The notes under the pieces: generated by a model
What the model saw: the letters and a program-made list of their open reading frames with translations, nothing else
What the model was told of the DNA's origin: nothing
The model's database searches: none
Assembly: GCF_023094245.1 (NCBI RefSeq)
Contig: NZ_JALMEW010000012.1
Location: 1-49,397, forward strand
DNA: 49,397 bases
DNA from: Halomonas getboli
GTDB lineage: Bacteria > Pseudomonadota > Gammaproteobacteria > Pseudomonadales > Halomonadaceae
Direction: 5' to 3'
Part shown: piece by piece, positions 26,232 through 36,603 of the stretch
Layout: each line of letters begins with the position of its first letter
Position numbering within the stretch: position 1 is the stretch's first letter
Translations under genes and position numbers: made by a program

Positions 26232-26810
26232 ATGCCGATGTTGCGCCTGCCCCTTGCCGCTACCGCCCTGATGCTGGCACTGACCACGAGCCTGGCCGCC
26301 ATGCCCGCCGGCGCCGAGGTTGTGGTCAAGAACGCCCGCTTCGACACCGTCCAGCAGGTCGACGGGCGTCCCTACCGACTGATCGGCCACGGCCTGTTCC
26401 GCTACATGATCTGGGACGCCTACGCCGGCGCCTACTATCAGGCCGAGGGCTATCCGCGGCCCGCGCCCCAGTCGGCCAACGTGCCGCGGCGCCTGGAGCT
26501 CGAGTACTTCCATGCCATCGACGCCGGCGACTTCGCCGAGGTCACCCGCGACACCCTGCGCGAGCAGCTCGACACGGCCGACTTCCGCTCGCTCGAACCG
26601 GCGCTGTCGGCCTTCAACGCCCGCTACCGCGACGTCTCGCCGGGCGACCGCTACGCCCTGACCTGGGACGGCGAGGCCCTGAGCCTGGCCCTGAACGGCG
26701 AGTCGCTCTATGCACGGCCGGAGCCGGCGCTGGCCGATGCCCTGTTCGGGATCTGGCTCGGCGAGGCGCCGCTGGGCGACGACTTCCGCGACGCTCTGCT
26801 GGGGCGCTGA
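26232..26810 (+). CDS. Exported chalcone isomerase-like protein
   Basis: This 192-residue protein has a signal peptide (about 1-27, ending AGAEV) and a single domain resembling the bacterial chalcone-isomerase-like family. Visible signs are [51 protein letters not shown] and [21 protein letters not shown] at the end. Bacterial members of this family are secreted and lack demonstrated isomerase activity; lipid binding has been proposed for related folds. A strong AGGAGG site lies 7 nt before the ATG. It may share a transcript with dtd 71 nt downstream. Confidence 0.8.
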   Translation: MPMLRLPLAATALMLALTTSLAAMPAGAEVVVKNARFDTVQQVDGRPYRLIGHGLFRYMIWDAYAGAYYQAEGYPRPAPQSANVPRRLELEYFHAIDAGDFAEVTRDTLREQLDTADFRSLEPALSAFNARYRDVSPGDRYALTWDGEALSLALNGESLYARPEPALADALFGIWLGEAPLGDDFRDALLGR

Positions 26811-26881
26811 ATGCCGGCGTGCTAGGCTGCCGGCTTTTGCCAGCCGCCGAGGGCGGGAGGTGTCATGAAGGGAAAACGGCC

Positions 26882-27319
26882 ATGAAAGCCCTGATCCAGC
26901 GCGTTCGCCACGCCAGCGTCACCGTCGATGATCGGGAGACCGGCGCCATCGATCACGGCCTGCTGGCGCTGATCGGCGTCGAGAAGGGGGATGACGAGCA
27001 GAGCGTCGAGCGTCTGCTGCACAAGCTGCTGCACTATCGGGTGTTCTCCGACCAGGACGGCAAGATGAACCTCAACCTGCAGCAGGCCGAGGGCGGCCTG
27101 CTGCTGGTCTCGCAGTTCACCCTGGCCGCCGACACGCGCAAGGGCCTGCGCCCGAGCTTCTCCAGCGCCGCGCCGCCCGCCGAGGGCCAGCGGCTATTCG
27201 ACGCCCTGGTCGAGCGCGCCCGGGCCGCCTGGCCGCGGGTCGCCACCGGCGAGTTCGGCGCCGACATGCAGGTGGCGCTGGTCAACGACGGCCCGGTGAC
27301 CTTCCTGCTCGAGGGCTGA
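26882..27319 (+). CDS. dtd: D-aminoacyl-tRNA deacylase
   Basis: This 145-residue protein is the exact family length. It hydrolyses D-aminoacyl-tRNAs, and glycyl-tRNA-Ala, to keep D-residues out of protein. Key motifs are [16 protein letters not shown] at the N-terminus, [16 protein letters not shown] (the SQxxL motif) near 75-90, and [11 protein letters not shown] at the end with the cross-subunit Gly-Pro that gives chiral rejection. The start is the ATG at 26882; an open frame continues upstream without support. Confidence 0.96.
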   Translation: MKALIQRVRHASVTVDDRETGAIDHGLLALIGVEKGDDEQSVERLLHKLLHYRVFSDQDGKMNLNLQQAEGGLLLVSQFTLAADTRKGLRPSFSSAAPPAEGQRLFDALVERARAAWPRVATGEFGADMQVALVNDGPVTFLLEG

Positions 27320-27326
27320 GCACGGC

Positions 27327-29273
<1,947 letters not shown>

Positions 29274-29323
29274 GAAGGCTCCACAGGAAGGCATAGGGCC
29301 GCCGCCGTGACGACAGCCGAATC

Positions 29324-29839
29324 ATGACGCCCGATTCTACCGAATTGCCGGCCGCTCTGCGGGCCCGGCTCGCCGCCGATCCGCTATGGGACTTCGCCCT
29401 GGCGCTCTACGCCCGCCCCGGCGCCGAGGCCGCCTGCCTGCATCTGCAGGACGACGCCGGCGTCGAGGTGATCGAGCTGCTGTGGCGGCTGTGGCTGTTC
29501 CGCCACGGGCTGGCCGCCGGCCCGATGCCCGACGCGGTGGCCCGCTGGCAGGCCGAGGTGACCGCGCCGCTGCGCCGGCTGCGGCGGTCGCTCAAGGCCG
29601 AGGCCGCAGAGCGAGAAGGCGTCGCCGCGCTGCGCCAGCGGCTCAAGGCCGCCGAGCTCGACGCCGAGCGCGAGGCCCTGGTACGGCTCGAGACCCATAG
29701 CCTCGACGACAGCGCCGGCCATCGGTCTCTCGCGACCGGCGATGACCTGCAAGATGCACTGCCTTTCCATTCCCGACTAACGAAAGCGTCTCATCTTTCG
29801 GCGCTGGGAAGGTTGAATGGCCAACTTGACCCTTCATGA
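29324..29839 (+). CDS. TIGR02444/DUF2390 family protein
   Basis: This 171-residue cytoplasmic protein opens with LWDFALALYARPGAEAACLHLQDDAGVEVIELLWRLWL, the pattern of the TIGR02444 family. It continues with helical, charged sequence (LRRLRRSLKAEAAEREGVAALRQRLKAAELDAERE). No function is known for the family. It is usually found beside an ABC-F gene, as here. The last ~40 residues are Ser/His-rich and less conserved-looking. A candidate promoter for teaA begins inside its 3' end. Confidence 0.85.
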   Translation: MTPDSTELPAALRARLAADPLWDFALALYARPGAEAACLHLQDDAGVEVIELLWRLWLFRHGLAAGPMPDAVARWQAEVTAPLRRLRRSLKAEAAEREGVAALRQRLKAAELDAEREALVRLETHSLDDSAGHRSLATGDDLQDALPFHSRLTKASHLSALGRLNGQLDPS

Positions 29840-29854
29840 TCGCCCCACTAGCCT
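29826..29854 (+). promoter_or_regulatory. Candidate sigma-70 promoter of teaABCD
   Basis: TTGACC and TAGCCT are 17 bp apart, overlapping the end of the upstream gene. They leave a leader of about 80 nt before teaA. The -35 is five of six; the -10 is weak, as expected for a regulated promoter. Osmotic control of tea genes is known from H. elongata. Confidence 0.45.
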
Positions 29855-29891
29855 GAACAAACACTGCAAAAACAAAACGTTCTTTTCGTTA

Positions 29892-29914
29892 GCAATATCA
29901 TCATGATGTTGCTG
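29892..29914 (+). promoter_or_regulatory. Hairpin in the teaA leader
   Basis: GCAATATCAT and ATGATGTTGC pair with one mismatch just upstream of the GAGGAAG ribosome-binding site. It is an AT-rich stem in an otherwise GC-rich region. A regulatory role is possible but unproven. Confidence 0.4.
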
Positions 29915-29940
29915 ACAGAACCTGCAGAGGAAGCACATCA

Positions 29941-30963
29941 ATGAAGTCACAAAAGCTGCTGGCCACCGCGGGCATCGGTGCCCTGATGCTGGGCATGTCG
30001 ACGTCCGCCTTCTCGGACAACTGGCGCTACGCCCACGAGGAGTACGAGGGCGACGTACAGGACGTCTTCGCCCAGGAATTCAAGCGCTACGTGGAAGACA
30101 ACTCCGATCACAACGTGCAGGTCTATCGCTTCGGTGAGCTCGGCGAGTCCGACGACATCATGGAGCAGACCCAGAACGGCATCCTGCAGTTCGTCGACCA
30201 GTCTCCCGGCTTCACCGGTGCTCTGATCCCGGCGGCCCAGATCTTCTTCATCCCCTATCTGATGCCGACCGACATGGACACCGTGCTCGAGTTCTTCGAC
30301 GAGAGCAAGGCCATCAACGAGATGTTCCCCAAGCTCTACGCCGAGCACGGGCTGAAGCTGCTGCAGATGTTCCCCGAAGGGGAAATGGTGGTCACCGCCG
30401 ACGAGCCGATCACCAAGCCCGCGGACTTCGACAACAAGAAAATCCGGATCATGACCAACCCGCTGCTGGCCGAGACCTACAGCGCCTTCGGCGCCACGCC
30501 GACGCCGCTGCCCTGGGGTGAGGTCTACGGCGGCCTGCAGACCGGCATCATCGACGGCCAGGAAAACCCGATCTTCTGGATCGAATCCGGCGGCCTCTAC
30601 GAGGTATCCCCGAACCTGACCTTCACCGGTCACGGCTGGTTCACCACCGCCATGATGGCCAACCAGGACTTCTACGAAGGCCTCTCCGACGAAGACAAGC
30701 AGCTGGTGCAGGACGCCACCGATGCGGCCTACGATCACACCATCGAGCACATCAAGGGCCTCGCCGAAGAGTCGCTCGACAAGATCATGGAAGCCTGCGA
30801 CGACTGCACCGTGACGCGTCTGACCGACGAGCAGATCGCGGCCTTCAAGGAGCGTGCGCCGCAGGTCGAGGAGAAATTCCTCGAAATGACCGGTGACGAC
30901 GGCGCCGAACTGCTCGACCAGTTCAAGGCCGATCTCGAGGCCGTGCAGCAAACCGAGGAGTAA
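29941..30963 (+). CDS. teaA: TeaA: ectoine/hydroxyectoine TRAP binding protein
   Basis: This 340-residue periplasmic protein captures ectoine and hydroxyectoine for the osmoregulated TeaABC importer. The signal peptide ends MSTSAFS, and the mature chain starts DNWRYAHEEYEG, so the ligand-contacting Glu9 known from H. elongata is present. KIRIMTNPLLAETY carries the conserved ligand-binding Arg region, followed by TPTPLPWGEVYGGLQTGIIDGQENPIFWIES. By memory the sequence is nearly colinear with H. elongata TeaA (341 aa). The acidic composition fits a halophile periplasm. A hairpin follows the gene, so teaA is probably expressed above teaBC. Confidence 0.95.
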   Translation: MKSQKLLATAGIGALMLGMSTSAFSDNWRYAHEEYEGDVQDVFAQEFKRYVEDNSDHNVQVYRFGELGESDDIMEQTQNGILQFVDQSPGFTGALIPAAQIFFIPYLMPTDMDTVLEFFDESKAINEMFPKLYAEHGLKLLQMFPEGEMVVTADEPITKPADFDNKKIRIMTNPLLAETYSAFGATPTPLPWGEVYGGLQTGIIDGQENPIFWIESGGLYEVSPNLTFTGHGWFTTAMMANQDFYEGLSDEDKQLVQDATDAAYDHTIEHIKGLAEESLDKIMEACDDCTVTRLTDEQIAAFKERAPQVEEKFLEMTGDDGAELLDQFKADLEAVQQTEE

Positions 30964-30987
30964 GAGCGAACGCTCGCTCGGTACGAA

Positions 30988-31010
30988 CGGGGGCAGCCAG
31001 GCTGCCCCCG
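30988..31010 (+). terminator. Hairpin between teaA and teaB
   Basis: CGGGGGCAGCC and GGCTGCCCCCG pair across one base, extended by AAC/GTT, and are followed by TTCTGTTT. This is a good rho-independent terminator inside the operon. Partial readthrough would give more binding protein than permease. Confidence 0.7.
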
Positions 31011-31145
31011 TTCTGTTTCCGTCCGGGCAACGTTCATCCAACGTTGACCCTCAAGGGCCTGCGACATGATCGAGAGCCGTTACGCTGCTGACAGGGACGT
31101 CGCTTCCGTCTCATGCCGTTCGCCACGATTCCAGGATAATGCCCC

Positions 31146-31724
31146 ATGACCGACGAAGATTCCGAAAAGCACTACCGCTCCGGGCTGCCGGGCTTTCTCG
31201 GCGTCATCGACACCTTCATCAGCAAGGTCGAGGCCGTGATTCTCGCCCTCGGCGTGCTGCTGATGGCCACCAACACCATCGCCAACGTCATCGGCCGCTT
31301 CATTCTCGGCGAGAGCATCTTCTTCACCGGCGAGATCAACCGCATCCTGATCATCATGATCACCTTCGCCGGCATCGGCTATGCCGCGCGCCACGGCCGC
31401 CACATCCGCATGTCGGCGATCTACGATGCGCTGCCGGTGGGCGGGCGCCGAGCGCTGATGATCGTCATCTCGCTGTTCACCTCCCTGGTGATGTTCTTCC
31501 TGCTCTATTTCTCGGTGCTCTACATCATCGACCTGCACGACAAGGGTCGCATCCTGCCGGCACTGGGTTTTCCCATCTATCTCATCTATGTCTGGGCGCC
31601 GCTGGGCTTTCTGATCACCGGCATCCAGTACCTGCTGACGGCGATCAAGAACATGACGTCGCACGACGTCTACCTGTCGACCTCGGTGCTCGACGGCTAC
31701 AAGGATACGGAAACGGAAGTCTGA
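31146..31724 (+). CDS. teaB: TeaB: small permease of the ectoine TRAP transporter
   Basis: This 192-residue protein has four membrane helices of the DctQ family. It carries AVILALGVLLMATNTIANVIGRFILGESIFFTGEIN and GIGYAARHGRHIRMSAIYD, the arginine/histidine-rich loop common to the family. With TeaC it forms the membrane part of the ectoine importer, which in Halomonas also recovers ectoine leaking from the cell. It lies 182 nt after teaA, beyond a terminator-like hairpin, and 28 nt before teaC. Confidence 0.94.
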   Translation: MTDEDSEKHYRSGLPGFLGVIDTFISKVEAVILALGVLLMATNTIANVIGRFILGESIFFTGEINRILIIMITFAGIGYAARHGRHIRMSAIYDALPVGGRRALMIVISLFTSLVMFFLLYFSVLYIIDLHDKGRILPALGFPIYLIYVWAPLGFLITGIQYLLTAIKNMTSHDVYLSTSVLDGYKDTETEV

Positions 31725-31752
31725 TGATGGGCACGACCCCGGGGAGTGAACG

Positions 31753-33039
31753 ATGACGACAATAATGGTTGTGACCATGATTGCCCTGCTGCTGCTGGGC
31801 TTTCCAATGATGATTCCGCTGATCACCGCGGCGGTGATCGGCTTCTTCATGATGTTCAACGGCATGGGTCAGATGGAAACGCTGATCCAGCAGATGATGG
31901 CGGGCATCCGACCGGCCTCGCTGATCGCGGTGCCGATGTTCATCCTCGCCGCCGACATCATGACGCGAGGGCAGTCGGCGGAGCGACTGATCAACATGGT
32001 GATGTCCTTCATCGGCCACGTGAAGGGCGGCCTGGCGGTCAGCACCGCCGCCTCCTGCACCCTGTTCGGCGCCGTTTCCGGTTCCACCCAGGCCACCGTG
32101 GTGGCGGTGGGCTCGCCGCTGCGCCCGCGGATGCTCAAGGCCGGTTACTCGGATGCCTTCACCCTGGCGCTGATCATCAACTCCAGCGACATCGCCTTCC
32201 TGATCCCGCCCAGCATCGGCATGATCATCTACGGCGTCATCTCCGGCACCTCCATCGGCGAGCTGTTCATCGCCGGTATCGGTCCCGGCCTGCTGATCCT
32301 GTGCCTGTTCGCCGCCTACTGCGTGGGCTACGCGGTGGTGCGCAAGGTGCCCACCGAGCCCAAGGCCAGCTGGGGCGAGCGCATGGCCTCGGTGCGCATG
32401 GCGCTGTGGCCGCTGGGCTTCCCGGTGATCATCGTCGGCGGCATCTACGGCGGCATCTTCAGCCCCACCGAAGCCGCCGCGGCCTGCGTGCTGTACGCCA
32501 TCCTGCTCGAGTTCGTGATCTTCCGCTCGCTGAAGATCAACGACATCTACGCCATCGCCAAGTCCACCGGCCTGATCACCGCGGTGGTCTTCATCCTGGT
32601 GGCGGTGGGCAACGGCTTCTCGTGGATCATCTCCTTCGCCCAGATCCCTCAGGCGATCCTCGAAGCGGTGGGCATTAACGAGGCCGGCCCCACCGGCGTG
32701 CTGATCGCGATCTGCATCGCCTTCTTCGTGGCCTGCATGTTCGTCGATCCGATCGTGGTGATCCTGGTGCTGACGCCGATCTTCGCCCCGGCCGTCGAGG
32801 CCACCGGCCTGGATCCGGTGCTGGTCGGTATCCTGATCACGCTGCAGGTGGCCATCGGCTCGGCGACGCCGCCCTTCGGCTGTGACATCTTCACCGCCAT
32901 CGCGATCTTCAAGCGCCCCTACCTGGACGTGATCAAGGGCACCCCGCCGTTCGTGTGCCTGCTGATTCTGGCCGCCGCCCTGCTGATCATGTTCCCGCAG
33001 ATCGCCCTGTTCCTTCGCGACATCGCCTTCAGCGACTGA
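31753..33039 (+). CDS. teaC: TeaC: large permease of the ectoine TRAP transporter
   Basis: This 428-residue protein has about 11-12 membrane segments of the DctM family. Diagnostic stretches are [76 protein letters not shown] and [16 protein letters not shown]. Family members couple solute import to sodium entry. It is distinct in sequence from the other DctM protein at 20841, which carries a different insert, so the two systems are not recent duplicates. Confidence 0.95.
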   Translation: MTTIMVVTMIALLLLGFPMMIPLITAAVIGFFMMFNGMGQMETLIQQMMAGIRPASLIAVPMFILAADIMTRGQSAERLINMVMSFIGHVKGGLAVSTAASCTLFGAVSGSTQATVVAVGSPLRPRMLKAGYSDAFTLALIINSSDIAFLIPPSIGMIIYGVISGTSIGELFIAGIGPGLLILCLFAAYCVGYAVVRKVPTEPKASWGERMASVRMALWPLGFPVIIVGGIYGGIFSPTEAAAACVLYAILLEFVIFRSLKINDIYAIAKSTGLITAVVFILVAVGNGFSWIISFAQIPQAILEAVGINEAGPTGVLIAICIAFFVACMFVDPIVVILVLTPIFAPAVEATGLDPVLVGILITLQVAIGSATPPFGCDIFTAIAIFKRPYLDVIKGTPPFVCLLILAAALLIMFPQIALFLRDIAFSD

Positions 33040-33062
33040 CCGGGATACCAAGAGGAGAGGTC

Positions 33063-33509
33063 ATGATGTTCAAGCGGATCATGGTTCCGGTGGATGGTTC
33101 CAAGGGGGCCATCAAGGCGCTGGACAAGGCGGTTGCGCTGCAGCGGCTCACCGACGCCGAACTCTACATTCTCTGCGTGTTCAAGCATCACAGCCTGCTC
33201 GAGGCCTCGTTGTCCATGATCCGGCCCGAGCGGCTCGATATCCCCGACGATGCACTCAAGGAGTACGCCACCGAGATCGCCGTGCAGGCCAAGGCCCACG
33301 CCGCCGAGCTCGGCGTGCCCGCCGACAAGGTCCGCGCCTTCGTCAAGGGCGGACGCCCCTCGCGCACCATCGTGCGCTTCGCCCGCAAGCGCGACTGCGA
33401 CCTGATCGTGATCGGCGCCCAGGGCACCAACGGTGACAAGGGCCTGCTGCTGGGCAGCGTGTCCCAGCGGGTGGCGGGTTCCGCCCACTGCCCGACCCTC
33501 GTCGTCTAG
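33063..33509 (+). CDS. teaD: TeaD: UspA-type ATP-binding regulator of ectoine uptake
   Basis: This 148-residue universal stress protein is encoded 23 nt after teaC. It opens [24 protein letters not shown], with the family Asp in PVDGS, and carries the full ATP motif G-x2-G-x9-G-S in [20 protein letters not shown]. In H. elongata TeaD binds ATP and lowers TeaABC activity; loss of it raises ectoine uptake. The start may be either of two adjacent ATG codons (33063 or 33066); an AGGAGAGG site lies just upstream. Confidence 0.94.
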   Translation: MMFKRIMVPVDGSKGAIKALDKAVALQRLTDAELYILCVFKHHSLLEASLSMIRPERLDIPDDALKEYATEIAVQAKAHAAELGVPADKVRAFVKGGRPSRTIVRFARKRDCDLIVIGAQGTNGDKGLLLGSVSQRVAGSAHCPTLVV

Positions 33510-33640
33510 GGCCGCCAGCGCCCTGCTGCCGGATCGATTCCCGCGCCGTTGAGACGGATGCGGAACCGATCCGGCCCTGTTAGAGTCCCAAGGATCCCAT
33601 TCACCGATGGCGCCAATGCGCCGGAGTACAAGGCATTTTC

Positions 33641-34354
33641 ATGAAGCGACTGCTGACCACCGCATCCCTGACGGCACTGCTGACCGCGGCCCCGCTGGCG
33701 CTGGCCGCCACCCCCGAATCCGACTCCAGTATCGACAGCGAGAAGCTCGGCTACAGCCTCGGCGTGACCCTGGGCAAGAGCATCCAGCAGGACGTCTCCG
33801 ACCTCGATGTCGACGCCTTTACCCAGGCCGTCCAGGACGTCTTCGACGGCAACGACCTGGAGATGACCGAGGACGAGATGAACGCCACCATGCAGGCCTT
33901 CCAGCAGCAGGCCATGCAGCAGCGCGCCGCCGAGGCCCAGCAGCAGGCCGAGGAAAACAAGGCCGCGGGCGAGGCCTTCCAGGCCGAGAACGCCAAGAAG
34001 GACGGCGTGACCGTCACCGACTCCGGCCTGCAGTACCGCGAGATCGAATCCGGCGACGGCGCGACCCCGGCCGACGGCGACACCGTCAAGGTCAACTACG
34101 AAGGCAAGCTGATCGACGGCACCGTCTTCGACAGCTCCTATCAGCGCGGCGAGCCGGTCACCTTCCAGGTCGGCCAGGTCATCGAGGGCTGGCAGGAAGC
34201 GCTGAAGAAGATGAGCGTCGGCGACACCTGGGAAGTCGTGATCCCGGCCGACCTGGCCTACGGCGCCCGCGGCCAGGGCCCGATCGGGCCCAACGAGACG
34301 CTGGTGTTCAAGGTCGAGCTGCTCGACGTGAATCCGGACAACGCCGAAGGCTGA
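33641..34354 (+). CDS. fkpA: Periplasmic FKBP-type peptidyl-prolyl isomerase (FkpA/Mip-like)
   Basis: This 237-residue protein has a signal peptide (about 1-23, ending ALAAT), an N-terminal dimerisation domain with a long Gln/Ala/Glu helix (about 75-120), and a C-terminal FKBP domain (about 130-232). The FKBP core is intact: [42 protein letters not shown] and [23 protein letters not shown]. It refolds outer-membrane and periplasmic proteins. The arrangement matches FkpA and Mip; I use fkpA, as a family-level name. Confidence 0.9.
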   Translation: MKRLLTTASLTALLTAAPLALAATPESDSSIDSEKLGYSLGVTLGKSIQQDVSDLDVDAFTQAVQDVFDGNDLEMTEDEMNATMQAFQQQAMQQRAAEAQQQAEENKAAGEAFQAENAKKDGVTVTDSGLQYREIESGDGATPADGDTVKVNYEGKLIDGTVFDSSYQRGEPVTFQVGQVIEGWQEALKKMSVGDTWEVVIPADLAYGARGQGPIGPNETLVFKVELLDVNPDNAEG

Positions 34355-34389
34355 TCGCCCACCGGCAAACGCGCCTCGATGGCGTGATC

Positions 34390-34419
34390 GGCGGCCGGCC
34401 TCCTTCGGGGCCGGCCGCC
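34390..34419 (+). terminator. Terminator of the FKBP gene
   Basis: GGCGGCCGGCC and GGCCGGCCGCC form an 11-bp perfect stem around eight bases, followed by TTGCGTT. It is the only strong hairpin between this gene and the AEC permease. Confidence 0.7.
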
Positions 34420-34476
34420 TTGCGTTGGGTGGCCTGACACCCCGCGCTCACCTATCGACCAGGGAATGGCATCGTC

Positions 34477-35391
34477 ATGGAAAGCATCATCGGCGCCCTC
34501 GGGCCCCTGTTCCTGCTGATCCTGCTCGGCGCCCTGCTGGGCCGTGGTCCCTGGCCCGGCGGCGACTTCTGGTCGCGCCTCGAGGGCCTGATCTACTACC
34601 TGCTGTTCCCGGCGATGCTCGTCGCCACCCTGGCCGTGGCCGACATCCGCGCCGTGCCGGTCGCCCGCCTCGCACTGGTGCTGCTGGGCGGCCTGCTGCT
34701 GCTGGCCGTCGGCCTGTGGGCGCTGCGCCCGCGACTGGGGCTCGACATGCCGGCCTTCACCTCGGTCTTCCAGGGCGCGTTGCGCTTCAACACCTATGTC
34801 GGCGTGGCCGGCGCCGCCGCTCTGCACGGCCCGGCCGGCGCTACCGTGGCGGCGGTGGCCGTGGCGCTGATGGTACCGCTGGTCAACGTGCTGTGCGTGC
34901 TGACCTTCCTCGCCGCCGGCACCCTGGGCCGGGGCGGCGTGGGGGCGAGCCTCAGGGCCCTGGCCCGCAACCCGCTTATCCTGGCCTGCCTGGCGGGTGC
35001 CGGGCTCAACCTCACGGGCATCGGCCTGCCCGGCTGGAGCCACGACGCGGTGGCCCTGCTCGGCCGCGCCGCGCTGCCGCTGGGCCTGGTGGCGGTGGGC
35101 GTGGCGCTGCGACCGCAGGCGATGCTGCGCCGCGACGGCGGCCTGTGGACTGCCACCCTGATCAAGCTGGTGCTGCTGCCGGCGCTGGTGCTGGGCCTGG
35201 CCGCCCTGTGCGGCCTGCCGCCGGTGAGCCGCGACGTGGTACTGCTGTTCGCCGCCCTGCCCACCGCCACCTCGGCCTATATCCTGGCCCGCCAGCTGGG
35301 CGGCGACGCCGAGCTGATGGCCGCGCTGATCACCGCCCAGACCCTGCTGGCCATGCTCAGCCTGCCGCTGTGGCTGCGCCTCGCCGGCTAG
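34477..35391 (+). CDS. AEC family permease (auxin efflux carrier type)
   Basis: This 304-residue membrane protein has about ten helices in two five-helix halves. It has LIYYLLFPAMLVATLA near helix 2, GALRFNTYVGVAGAAAL in the middle, and LPLGLVAVGVALRP in the second half, all family-like. Bacterial members export or import organic anions such as malate or malonate; the substrate here is unknown. It begins after a GGGA site and ends 56 nt before a Fur-type promoter. Confidence 0.88.
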   Translation: MESIIGALGPLFLLILLGALLGRGPWPGGDFWSRLEGLIYYLLFPAMLVATLAVADIRAVPVARLALVLLGGLLLLAVGLWALRPRLGLDMPAFTSVFQGALRFNTYVGVAGAAALHGPAGATVAAVAVALMVPLVNVLCVLTFLAAGTLGRGGVGASLRALARNPLILACLAGAGLNLTGIGLPGWSHDAVALLGRAALPLGLVAVGVALRPQAMLRRDGGLWTATLIKLVLLPALVLGLAALCGLPPVSRDVVLLFAALPTATSAYILARQLGGDAELMAALITAQTLLAMLSLPLWLRLAG

Positions 35392-35431
35392 GCCCGACCG
35401 GCCAACAGTCCGACCGCCCAGCAAATAAAAA

Positions 35432-35476
35432 AGATTCTCGTTAATGTTGACGCCACGAATGAGAATGATTTACCTT
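35432..35476 (+). promoter_or_regulatory. Fur-type operator and promoter
   Basis: Two inverted Fur half-site blocks, GATTCTCGTT and AATGAGAATGATT, flank and cover a promoter with -35 TTGACG (35447-35452) and a weak -10 TTACCT (35470-35475), 17 bp apart. The second block matches the AATGAGAAT-type Fur box of pseudomonads closely. Iron-bound Fur would block polymerase here. The AT-rich stretch stands out from its surroundings. Confidence 0.7.
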
Positions 35477-35599
35477 GTCGTCATGGCATCGCCGAGGTGC
35501 GTGCCAGACCCGCGGGGCCCAGCCAGTCCTCCGCGGGGATTCTCCTCCTCATTGCTAGTCACGGTCTTTCGCCGCCCCGCCCGGGGCGGCTTTCTTTTG
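35477..35599 (+). ncRNA. Candidate Fur-regulated small RNA
   Basis: About 110-120 nt downstream of the Fur-controlled promoter end in a rho-independent terminator, and no good open frame starts in between. The segment CTCCTCCTCATTGCTAGTCA is pyrimidine-rich and single-strand-like, and contains CTCATTGCT, which recalls the CTCACATTGCTT core of RyhB. It would be a functional counterpart of RyhB/PrrF, sparing iron by repressing iron-enzyme mRNAs. It has no clear sequence match to PrrF that I can see. The 5' end is estimated. Confidence 0.6.
35571..35599 (+). terminator. Terminator of the candidate small RNA
   Basis: GCCGCCCC and GGGGCGGC pair around GCCC, followed by TTTCTTTTG. The U-tract is only on the plus strand, so it does not serve the convergent LysR gene. 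Confidence 0.85.
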
Positions 35600-35629
35600 C
35601 GCGCCTCCCAGTATCGTGCCCCGCGTCGC

Positions 35630-36523
35630 TCAGGCCCGCTGTCCCAGCCGCGCCTTGATCATCTCGCCCAGCGCCTCCACCGCCGGCCAGGAGGCCGCAT
35701 TGACCCGCCGACCGTAGTGCAACTCGGCCTGGCAGTCCGCCAGTCGCGGCAGGCCCTCGGCCTCGCCCAGCTCGCGCATGGCCGGCGTCAGGCGATCGCG
35801 CTCCAGAATGCTGACCGCCAGCCCCGATTCGACGGCGGTCTCCAGCGCGTGAATGCTGGTGCTGGTGAAGACCGCGTGCCACGAGCGCTCGCCGGCTCCC
35901 AGGGCCTCGATGCCCAGCTGGCGGTAGGGGCAATCCACCGGATGCAGCGCCAACGGCAGCGGCGTCTCCGGCGTCAGCGCCAGCTCGCGCGCCCCGGCCC
36001 ATACCGGCGAGGTCCGCCACAGCGGCTCGCCGCCGCTCAGCCGGTGGGGGCGGTCCAGCGCCACGATCAGCGACAGCTCGCCGCGCTCCAGCCGCCGGGC
36101 CAGCTCGCCGCTGGTGGCGGTCACCGCTTCCAGCACCACATCCGGATGCCGGGCCAGGAAATCCGGCAGCAGGCGCCCCACCAGGCGGCTGGCGTAGTCC
36201 TCCGGCATGCCGAAGCGCACCCGGCCAGAAAGCCCCCGGCCGCTGATCCGCGCCACCAGACCGTCGTGATGGCGCAGCAGTTCGCGCGCCTCGCCCAGCA
36301 GCGCCTCGCCGCTGGCGGTAAGCGTCATGCCGCGGGCGCCGCGCACCAGCAGCCGGGCGCCCAGGCGCGTCTCTAGGCGCTTGATCTGCATGCTCAGGGC
36401 GCTGACGGTACGGTGGCGCTGCTCGGCCGCCGCGGCCAGCGACCCCAGCCGCGCCACCTCCACGAAGCTGCGCAGGGCCTCGAGATCCAGCGTCTGCGAA
36501 GAGACTTCAGCCATATTGAACAC
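35630..36523 (-). CDS. LysR family transcriptional regulator
   Basis: This 297-residue regulator has an N-terminal winged helix-turn-helix (about 12-70: ALRSFVEVARLGSLAAAAEQRHRTVSALSMQIKRLE, typical LysR) and a C-terminal substrate-binding domain. It is divergent from an EamA exporter gene 80 nt away, the classic layout of a LysR protein controlling its neighbour. In the gap, CACTCAGTG within TTGAACACTCAGTGAAA is a short dyad that could be its site. The HTH has His-Arg at positions where Gly or Pro is more usual, but remains plausible. Confidence 0.92.
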   Translation of the reverse strand: MFNMAEVSSQTLDLEALRSFVEVARLGSLAAAAEQRHRTVSALSMQIKRLETRLGARLLVRGARGMTLTASGEALLGEARELLRHHDGLVARISGRGLSGRVRFGMPEDYASRLVGRLLPDFLARHPDVVLEAVTATSGELARRLERGELSLIVALDRPHRLSGGEPLWRTSPVWAGARELALTPETPLPLALHPVDCPYRQLGIEALGAGERSWHAVFTSTSIHALETAVESGLAVSILERDRLTPAMRELGEAEGLPRLADCQAELHYGRRVNAASWPAVEALGEMIKARLGQRA

Positions 36524-36603
36524 TCAGTGAAATAAGTTTCGATTCCCTGAAGACATTAGCCGGCGCAGACTCGCTCCCGCAAGGTCGACGGGAGGACACC
36601 GAC

